From assembly GCA_013397865.1 (NCBI GenBank), contig VZTI01005325.1, positions 1,143,765-1,207,764 on the forward strand: a DNA stretch of 64,000 nt, read 5' to 3'. Shown piece after piece: positions 56,629 to 64,000 of the stretch. The translations under genes and the position numbers were made by a program. Within the stretch, counting starts at the first letter, position 1. Each line of letters begins with the position of its first letter. Below the pieces are notes generated by a model. The model was not told where the DNA came from, made no database searches, and saw nothing but the letters and a program-made list of their open reading frames with translations. Origin of the DNA: Struthidea cinerea. Its lineage: Eukaryota > Chordata > Aves > Passeriformes > Corcoracidae.

Positions 56629-59600
56629 CTGAAACAAACAGAGTGGGGAGAGTGGAGATGACAGCTGCTTACTGACTTCTTCATATCAGGGTCCTTAAGG
56701 CTTGAGGATGCCCCAAAACACTCGAGTGCCTTTAAAGGCTGAGACTGAGAAAGCAGCGTTTGCACGTGGCAGGGCTCTAGAGAGGAACCCGCTCCTGGCA
56801 GGCCTGCTGTAGATGGCTGTAGCTGCAGGAGTGGACAGGAGCTGGCTGCCTCACCATCCCCTCCCCTCTGCCAGCTGATGGCTGTCCAAGGCACCTTGCA
56901 GGCAGCACACACCATCAGCTCCATTCCTGCTCCATCAGCTCGATTCCTGTCACGGCTGTGGTCAGCCTATGTCATTTGTGAGTCAAACGCCCCCCTCCCC
57001 CAATCACTTCTCACAAGCTTCTTTTCGGTCCCTGAGCACAAAAGGCCACTGGAAGATGATCCAGGGAAAAGAAGGTAACTACAAGCTCTTACCAACTCTG
57101 CTGCCAAGGCTGGGGAGGAGGTAAGGACTAACTCTGGGGGACTGAGCTGGCTTAGACTGAGACCCAGTGCCATTTCTGCCAGAAAGATGTTTCCAGCAAA
57201 GGCAGGAAATTAAATTAGCTTCTCAAGCCTGGCTTTCCAGGGGTCAAGTCTTAGCAACCTGAAGCAATGTTTTCCTGCTGCTGAACACAGCCTGACCGTG
57301 AGTGGCACAAAGAACCAGCCAACGTAGCAACACAGCAAACACCATCATTTCCCCTGAGCATGGGCCAAACCACTGACCCTGTTTGTAAATGGGGCGTGCT
57401 TCAGCTCTGCTTCAGCAGTCTCTGCTTCCTGGCTGGTGCAAAGGCAGGTTTTCTACTTGACCTATTTTCCCTCATTGCAGCGCTGCACACGGATATCCCA
57501 CTGCTGTGTGCAAGCCCGGGTGTGTAAGGAAGGAGGATGGCAACAGCTAGATGGAACGTGCTGAAGCAAAGTGGTCTGCAACATTTCTGGGGTGCTTGTG
57601 AGAAGTCAGCAGCACACTTTGAAGAGCACCTGCCTCCCTGCACAGGTGAGAGCCAGTAGGACTGGCAGGTCACGTACCTCGAGGGACATCCGTCAGGAAG
57701 AGGATGTTGTTGGTGGCGCACCCGATACTGGCGGCAATCCTCCTGTAGCTCTCACTTTCTACTTTGGGGCCTATTTTGGTATCAAAGTGGCCATCAAAGA
57801 GCTGAAAGAGAGAGAGAAGCACAGGCCATGGCTGAGTGCCACCTGAAGAGCAGGGATAAACCTCCCTCCCTCCCTTTCTGCCACAGCAACGAGAGGTTGG
57901 TGCAGCCATGCTCTCACAGTCAACTGCTTGAGTTTAATTCCCATGGGTCAAACCCACTGCCCCACCTTCCTGTCCCAGAATTCATTCACAAGTGTTACAG
58001 CAAGGGTGGCTGAGGGAGGGGAGTGCTCTGCAGGGGGAGAAGCTGTAAGGAAGGTGGTAAGGTTATCTACCTCTAGGATATCACCTTCTGTAGAGTATCC
58101 GAACAGAAGCTTCTGGGCTTCAACGCTGCCCGAAGAGTAGATATAGACCTTCATCCCTGCTTCCCGCCACTTCCGGATGGCTGGAACCACGTCCTCGAAG
58201 ATTCTGGAGCAAAACAGGGCAGCAGGTAAGGGCAAACCCAGAGGCACCTGGAGGGACATCATTAGCCAGGCACTGTGACAATTAGTTTTGTCCCATTAGT
58301 TTGCAAGGGGACTTCAGTCTGCTCAGGGCTCCTGGAACCAGGGAGTCTATTTCAACAGCAGGTGATGCAGAGCTGGGCAAGGAGATTTTAGAGATCTCAC
58401 TCCTTGAATGCAACCAAGTAGGCAGCTTTCTCCAAGGTTTTTGGGTGACTGTAAGACAATTCAGCCTTATTTTAAAAACAAAACCAACAGGATATCTGTC
58501 TCTCTTGACTTGTTTTTGGGTTTTGTTTCTTTCTCTGGTGGATGTTTACATTTTTCTGGGAACTCATTTTCTTCTTCCTCGTTCCTCATTCGACAAAACA
58601 CTTTGTGAATTTATGGGCTTGTTTTACTTACTTAGAAACCTGAAATGCACGGTTTAACCAAGTATCTCTTAACCTAAATAAGAAGATCAGGCTTAACTCC
58701 AGTTGTCCCTACTTATGCACTCCTGTGTTGTGGCTGAAACGTAAAGAGGAACCCGAAGACAAAAAGAAGTGGAAAGGCAGGAAACACACAGGTAAAAGAC
58801 AGAGCAGGAGTAAACAACTGAAAGGGTCTGACGGGGCAACCCTGACTTGTTTATACTTGTTCCAAAATATGAGTGCAATCTGGGGATAAAAAATGCAAGA
58901 TGGAGAACTGTAAGAAGCCCATACTTGTGCCTTAGACTCTTGGTTTACCAAGAAATATCTCAAATATCAGCTTGTCTGCTGAGCTGGTGATCCTATTTGT
59001 ATTTGTACGAGGGGCTGCTCCCAGGAATTGCTCGTGCAGCTGTTCTGCTGATAAACTTTTAGGAAAGATGCCCCCCATACCTGCCCCCCAGGAGGGGGCA
59101 CACAACTACTCACACAATTACTCACTCTCCTTTGACGTGCCCGGTGGCATAGGCTGCCCTCCACATGTGGCCCTGCAGCTGCTTCAGTGCCGTGGTCTTC
59201 CTGTCCAGGGACATCTGCCAGTGCACGTTGTCTACGACCGCCTGGATGACGCGCTCCAGCTCCTCTTCCCCGCTGCCGCTCTCCAAAGGGATCGGCACGG
59301 CCCCATCCAGGCTGGAGTCCTCCTGCGCCTGCAGAGTGGTGTTAGAGCACGGTGTTAACAACGCCACGGTTGTGGGTTTGATCCCTGTAGGGGCCATTCG
59401 CTAAAGAGTTGGGCTTGATGGTCCTTGTGGGTCCCTTCCAACCCGGAACATTCTGTGATTCTGTGAAACCATCCATGATAAAAAGAGGGGAGGGAAGAGG
59501 GGAGCAGTTTCATCGCCTCTAATGTAGGGAAAGTGGTCTAACGCCTGCCTCCATGCACCCCTGTGCAGGACACTGCTTGAACTGCTCTTCACACCAGGGG

Positions 59601-62600
59601 TTACAATGTTGTTGGAATGCTTTTCTCAATGGGAAATTGAGACTTCAGTTGTGTTTAGAAATACTTGCTTGGATTGTACTTTCCAAACCAAACAATTAGC
59701 ATTACTGTAGCTGTACTGTAAATACTCTAATGAGAACTATGCTTGCTTAAGTATTTAATTACTGAAATTAAGGCAAAGAAGCAAATGCATCTGTTGGCTT
59801 CAGCCACACGTCTCAGATTGATGCTGTGTCCCTGTACAGAGGCAGCATCCACTGCCCTGAGTGGGCCAAGTGCTCTGCCATCCCCCAGTGCTGCTTCCCA
59901 AAAGAGGTTTGGATTCAACAATAGAAGGGCACAGTGCAGGCAAAAAGCTGGAAAGTCTTGGCTCAACAGCTACCCAGGGGCTGTGAAGACCAAGGTGAGC
60001 TGAGGGAAGGATGCTGCCTGTCAAGCACAACCCCAGGCTTTCAGTGGGGGATAATCTGACCATCGAGGCAATCAGCCTCCATGGGTAGGGGCAAAGAGAT
60101 AGGGACAAATGTTGGGTAACCAGGACAGTCCGAGTGACCTGAAGCCTCAGGCATGCTATGAGAACCCAGAGACACAGAATAACTGTTACTTAACCTGTTT
60201 CCTCAGAAGTCCGACATCCCGCTGGCACTCCTCCTCCTCCCAGTGAGCACGCAGATACTCCTTCACGTTGTCTTTGATGTAAGGGAACAAGGTCTCCTGG
60301 CAGAAAAACAGGCTGCTCCTTTAACCTGGCAGAGGTAAGGCTGACTGGCTTTTAAAGGAGCTGTTCGCACATGCTGCCGTGTAGTTATTTTCCCAAGTTA
60401 AGCTTCCCCTGCAGTGCCGCAGCTGGTGAAACTTCCTGACAAGGGTGTCTGCCTGGTCACAGGACTGAGCCAACCTCAGGCCAAGATCAGAGCAGGTGGA
60501 TTTTTTTTACACAAATGTTTACATAGCTAAAACTTTTAAAGCCTGCGATGGAAAGGTGGGTGATACCTTTTTCTGGGCTTGCCAAAAAATGTCTCAAATG
60601 GCACGTGTGACCCCACATTCCCACCAGCTGAGGAGTACAAGGCCGACAATGTATGTACTCTGAACTGACAAGTTATGCCAGTGTATTTTTGATGGGGCAC
60701 TTGTCCTAGCAAAGGTCATTCTGAAAACGTCTTAACCTCTCGCCAAAGTTACAGGGCCTTTTAAAATGAAAAGCCTGGTCTGGTGACACCGAACTCCACA
60801 GGACAGTCTTGCAAAGGAAATGAAATGGGGTTTGGGAAAAGTGCCACAGGAAAATTACAAACCTTCACAGAGATCCCAAGGGCAACCAGAAATAATTACA
60901 AATTGCTCTCATTAGTGGTGTTTCACGAGTCAGAAGCCACAAGCAGCCACTGTGCGTCTCCAGGTGTGGGAAAAGCCTCAGGTCAAGGAGAAGGGCAGGG
61001 AAATCCCTCCTTTGGGTACAGAACTGAGCTTTTATTAATTGGGAAAAAACTAACCTGAACTCACCTCTCCTCAAAAAATGGACCATAGTTTCTTGTTCCT
61101 TGTTGTATGTCATCTTTAGCTTGCTACTGAATTAAGAAAGCAGTGGTCCTGAGAGTGTGATGTGGTGGCAGAACTGCAGGATTTTCTATTGCTCTAATAT
61201 TGTGTTTTCCATGTTGTATATTTTAAAAACAATGCAAATTGCCTAAAAAATTACCACAAACTGGTCTAGGGAAATCAAAAGCCTTGTAATGCCCCCAGTT
61301 ACTCTCTCATTTCCTTTACTTTCAAACTATCTTTTAAATCATGGAGGAAATTAAAGAGAATCCACTGGGAAATGCAGCTGACCTGCTGCCTTGGTTTAAC
61401 TTCCTTTACAACTCAGATGTCAAAAGGTCCCAATTGTTTTCTAAAAGCAGTATTTCATACTCTTGTGCTGGCTAAGAAAACTTCCAAACAGGCTCTGAAA
61501 GATCAGTGGATTCTGTGATCTGGGGGATTTTAAAAGGGTAAAAGTCTTGGTCCATTGGCCAATGCATTGGTCTGTGAACTAAGAGGGGACACCCACGTGA
61601 CAGCTGGAATAGTGGACAGCCAGTGGGACAGATGGTTCATGGATGTCAGGAATGATCCCAGTCAATGATGTACTAAGTTTAATAGGCCATGAGTCTGTGT
61701 GGAAGAAAGACTCCTTGTGTCCTGCAAAGAAACCCCTCCATCTCCACCACTTCAGCTTTCAGCAAAAGCTGGCAGCTATAACCTCTGGAATAGGTTTAAC
61801 TGGGACACTTACAAGTTCACCCACTTCTCTCTCCTTTGGAGAACAGAGATGTGAGCCTGCTTGTGCACAGCTCCCATCACTCTGCCTACCTCCTGTGAGT
61901 GCTGGGGGAACGGTCAGGCTCCTTGGCATTGTCCACCACCAATTCAGCTTGGCAGGATGGAGAAACATTCTCCAGCAAACACAGCTTGACAGCCCTCCTA
62001 AGCCCTCACAACTGCTTACAGCAAGGTCAAACCCAGCATAGAAAGGGAAGCATTTTTACCATCAATAGCCACTGATGCAGCTCACTGTAATTAGCGCTTG
62101 TAGGATTTCAGGTAACCAGGGTCCATTTTCCTCTTAATGTCCATGCAAGCTGTCACAAAGTTCAGTGACAATATGCTCTTTTACAGGAGATCGAACAAAT
62201 CCCATGGGATGCAGTTTATCTAATGACATCTCTTCCCCTGCCATCTACTTCCACTCTGCCAGGGTGGACCTGGCAAATGAGAAAAGTTGGTGACCTCTAA
62301 TTGATGGTCACCAAATGCTCTCTTTTCTGGTATCTTTCCTTAATCCACCCATCAACTGACTCATTTTGTTTCCTTACTTTGCATATTCAGTAATTCTAAC
62401 ATTAGCAAAAGGATTAAATAAAATCGTTTAATATTAAAGAATAAAGTGTCTGCTGAACCAGCAGTGGACCTTTCAAAGGCAAATAGAGGTTAACTGAAAG
62501 ACCAAATGAAATAACTTGTTCCAAGCTTTTTCAGGATTTCCAGCAAACTGAATTTTATTGAGAACCAAAACTCATTTGGCCTCCCTACAACAGAAGGACT

Positions 62601-63933
62601 TTGGGTGGAAACCCGAAGTCTCAGCTACATGGCATCTTGTTTGCTCAACTGCAAAACGGCTTCAAAGTGGACATAAACAACTTCGTTGCTCTGTTAGACA
62701 TTTAGTAAGAAACCTGAGCTGTCCAAACTGTTTAAATTGAAAGATATTGAGGGGAGGGAGGCAGCTGTAATGCCATGTAGGCCTGAAGTTTCTTCAAGAG
62801 CACGGGAAGAACACGGACAGGGAAGATGTAGGTCATGCTGTTCCTCTGTTAAACTGTGTTAGCAGAAACCTCTAGAAGGAGCCTTCACCTGCCATGTGGG
62901 TCACAAAGCACCTTTGTAAGCTACTGGCTAAAAAGGTCTACCAATAGCTATAACGTCTCATGGAGAAGGCCAGGTTAATTAAAGGCAGGAGAAGCAGGAG
63001 AAGGGATACATCCGTTCGCTGTCCTAGCAAGCCGCTCCCTCCTGCGAACCAAAGCCTCCCGGAGAGGAGGGACCCGCGGCTATTAAAATTTGCGGTTCTC
63101 CAAGCACCCGTGACTCGCAGACTTCCCAGTCCCCTTGGTTCCGCACCTAAACCAGCATTTCCAGCAGCCTTAAGCCTTTTCCTAGGCGGGGGAAGCCACT
63201 CGTACATCCGCTGCCACTACGGTCCCTGTCGCGTACCCTCGGTGTGTCCCCTGCGCTGCCCTCCCGCAGTGCTGGACACGCTCCTCCGGCACACTGGGGG
63301 CATTTGGCTGTACCACCCTCCCGAAGGGAAAAGGCAGCGGATAGCATCGAGAATTACCGATTATTGCAAATTGTTGATTACTGGAATTAAGGCAAAGAAG
63401 CATCGTACTTCAAAGAGATCGCACTTGAGGCTCTCTGCAGACCCGGGTGCGGTGCTGCAGCTCCAGCCATCAAAGGAACAGATACTCGAGGGCTTTTCCC
63501 GGATGAGGCTGGGAGCACTCCAACTGCCCTATATCCACGAAAAAAATCCCTGACCTGCCCCGAATCTCAGCGATAGTGACCTGCTCCCCAGCCCACCAAG
63601 GGGGCGGCCGATCGGCAAGACAAGGCGTATTTTCTCGTGAGCATTATTCGGACAAACGCATAAAATGGGTCTTAGCTTTCGCTCCCGGCGGCACCTCGGG
63701 CCTGCCCCGCGGCGAGCTGCCAGGGCCGGGCAGTCACGGTACGAACGGCGATGCTACGGGAGCCCCCGCGACGCCAGGGCTGGGGGGTCACGATAGGAGC
63801 GGCGATGCCACCGGAGCCCCCCGGGGTGCCGGCGGCCACCGGATCTCACCTGGACGAAGGCGATGGGGGTGGTGGTGCCCTCGATGTCCAGCAGGATGGC
63901 GCGCACCTCCGCCGGCACCGGCAGCACGCCCAT
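56489..63933 (-). CDS. ENOPH1: Enolase-phosphatase E1 (MASA), complete, six coding exons
   Basis: Exons, in transcript order, are 63933-63850, 60296-60195, 59328-59126, 58203-58071, 57801-57678 and 56628-56489. They total 786 bp, 261 residues, the human length. The enzyme (EC 3.1.3.77) acts in the cytosol in methionine salvage: it enolises 2,3-diketo-5-methylthiopentyl-1-phosphate and then dephosphorylates it to the acireductone. It is a HAD-superfamily phosphatase, and all signature residues are present: D16 and E18 in ILLDIEGTTT (motif I, Mg2+), S153-S154 in YIYSSGS (motif II), K187 in IGPKVE (motif III) and D212 in ILFLTDV (motif IV). The cap-domain sequence NVHWQMSLDRKTTALKQLQG is nearly identical to the human one. 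Start chosen at the ATG in a strong Kozak context (GCCGCCGCCATGG). A SINE abuts exon 3, but the reading frame is intact. Confidence 0.98.
56629..57677 (-). other. ENOPH1: ENOPH1 intron 5
   Basis: 1.05 kb, donor GTACGT, acceptor TTTCAG. No gene or repeat recognised. Confidence 0.85.
57678..57801 (-). CDS. ENOPH1: ENOPH1 coding exon 5
   Basis: 124 bp. It encodes residues 175-215, LFDGHFDTKIGPKVESESYR to NNILFLTDVPR, carrying catalytic K187 and metal-binding D212, and ends one base into Glu216 before GTACGT. Confidence 0.97.
57802..58070 (-). other. ENOPH1: ENOPH1 intron 4
   Basis: 269 bp, donor GTAGAT, acceptor CTCTTTCAG. Confidence 0.9.
58071..58203 (-). CDS. ENOPH1: ENOPH1 coding exon 4
   Basis: 133 bp. 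It completes Glu130 and encodes IFEDVVPAIRKWREAGMKVY then IYSSGSVEAQKLLFGYSTEG to ILE174, with the S153-S154 phosphate-binding motif. Exon ends at a codon boundary before GTAGAT. Confidence 0.97.
58204..59125 (-). other. ENOPH1: ENOPH1 intron 3
   Basis: 922 bp, donor GTGAGT, acceptor TTGCTCCAG; nothing else recognised. Confidence 0.85.
59126..59328 (-). CDS. ENOPH1: ENOPH1 coding exon 3 (cap domain)
   Basis: 203 bp between ACTCTGCAG and GTGAGTA on the minus strand. It encodes residues 63-129, AQEDSSLDGAVPIPLESGSG through MWRAAYATGHVKG, plus two bases of Glu130. The human exon aligns from its first residue (AEEDAHLDGAVPIP), so the native boundary is at 59328 even though a SINE starts within a few bases of it. 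Confidence 0.97.
59329..59357 (-). promoter_or_regulatory. ENOPH1: ENOPH1 exon 3 acceptor region built from antisense SINE
   Basis: On the minus strand the intron ends GTTAACACC...CACTCTGCAG. A branch-site match (TTAAC, A at plus 59355, 27 bases before the exon) lies inside the tRNA-derived head; a second one (CTAAC, 14 bases before) is probably too close. The tract between is only weakly pyrimidine-rich. Function is inferred from position. Confidence 0.55.
59331..59468 (+). mobile_element. tRNA-Ile/CR1 SINE (TguSINE1-like), antisense to ENOPH1
   Basis: The left ~65 bases follow a tRNA-Ile body: GTTAGAGC, then a GGTGTTAACAACGCC anticodon-arm region, then a B box (GTGGGTTTGATCCCTGTAGG) and GGGGCCA acceptor end. 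It is followed by a CR1-type tail, GAGTTGGGCTTGATGGTCC, then GTCCCTTCCAACCC and the terminal ATTCTGTGATTCTGTGA. The first ~9 bases of the tRNA are missing or diverged. This head-and-tail structure is that of TguSINE1, known from passerines. It lies in ENOPH1 intron 2 directly at the exon 3 acceptor. Confidence 0.9.
59469..60194 (-). other. ENOPH1: ENOPH1 intron 2, remainder
   Basis: Non-coding; the donor at 60194-60193 reads GTTAAG. No other repeat recognised. Confidence 0.85.
60195..60296 (-). CDS. ENOPH1: ENOPH1 coding exon 2
   Basis: 102 bp, residues 29-62: ETLFPYIKDNVKEYLRAHWE then EEECQRDVGLLRKQ. Both ends fall on codon boundaries (acceptor TTCTGCCAG, donor GTTAAG). Confidence 0.97.
60297..63849 (-). 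other. ENOPH1: ENOPH1 intron 1
   Basis: 3.55 kb. G+C content rises towards the promoter from about 63.0 kb. No exon or clear repeat recognised. Confidence 0.85.
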
Positions 63934-64000
63934 GGCGGCGGCGGCGGCACGTGGGGCGCACCGGGGACGCGCGGCAGCGGCGGGGAGCGCCGCGCCGGCT
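63680..64000 (-). promoter_or_regulatory. ENOPH1: CpG island at the ENOPH1 5' end
   Basis: Very CpG-dense sequence covers exon 1 and runs to the window edge. An E-box CACGTG (63948-63953) lies 15 bases upstream of the ATG, within the short GCC-repeat leader. In human, HNRNPDL lies head-to-head with ENOPH1, so the same island may serve a divergent gene beyond 64000; that is inference. Confidence 0.75.
63850..63933 (-). CDS. ENOPH1: ENOPH1 coding exon 1
   Basis: 84 bp, residues 1-28: MGVLPVPAEVRAILLDIEGT then TTPIAFVQ, carrying D16 and E18. ATG at plus 63933-63931 in a strong Kozak context; donor GTGAGA. Confidence 0.97.

Noticed and set aside
59331..59397. Exonised SINE extension of ENOPH1 exon 3, the frame being open through the SINE to an ATG on the minus strand
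   Set aside because: The AG available inside the antisense SINE (CCTACAG) would put the downstream sequence in a frame with an early stop; the conserved boundary at 59328 fits the family exactly.
59340..59402. tRNA-Ile-like sequence as a genuine tRNA gene
   Set aside because: The acceptor 5' strand is missing, several stem pairs are broken, and it runs straight into a CR1 tail, so it is the head of a SINE.

Overview
The window reads as nuclear DNA from a bird, most likely a songbird (passerine). Vertebrate multi-exon genes sit in long non-coding stretches, the interspersed repeats are CR1 LINE pieces, and one insertion (about 59331-59468) is a tRNA-Ile-headed SINE with a CR1 tail, the architecture of the passerine element TguSINE1. 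There is no bacterial, plasmid or CRISPR content.

Three protein-coding genes can be reconstructed exon by exon, all with canonical GT/AG junctions and consistent phases. (1) SCD5, plus strand: the four 3' coding exons at 16607-24528 and a 3' UTR to about 25.3 or 26.1 kb. The first coding exon is not visible and is probably lost in the N gap at 336-956 or lies upstream of the window. (2) TMEM150C (tentonin 3), plus strand: seven coding exons, 44367-52551, giving a complete 249-residue protein. Its promoter and first non-coding exon are probably in the CpG-rich stretch around the second N gap (33766-34030). (3) ENOPH1, minus strand: six coding exons, 63933 down to 56489, giving a complete 261-residue protein. 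Its CpG-rich promoter runs into the right edge of the window. The order and relative strands SCD5 > TMEM150C > < ENOPH1 match the human 4q21 arrangement, so this is a conserved syntenic block.

Layout: 0-1 kb CpG-rich with a gap; 1-16.6 kb non-coding (SCD5 intron 1 or upstream DNA) with a candidate solo LTR and a CR1 fragment; 16.6-26.1 kb SCD5; 26-33.3 kb intergenic; 33.3-34.1 kb CpG island; 34-44.4 kb probable TMEM150C first intron; 44.4-54.7 kb TMEM150C, with a decayed, internally deleted CR1 in intron 4; 54.7-55.5 kb tail-to-tail 3' ends; 56.5-64 kb ENOPH1.

The genes do unrelated jobs: delta-9 fatty-acid desaturation in the ER, a six-pass membrane protein linked to mechanosensitive currents, and a cytosolic methionine-salvage enzyme. 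They form a syntenic group, not a pathway. I found no new biological system. The most interesting observation is that the SINE abuts ENOPH1 exon 3 so closely that the branch point and pyrimidine tract of that exon's 3' splice site now appear to be antisense SINE sequence.
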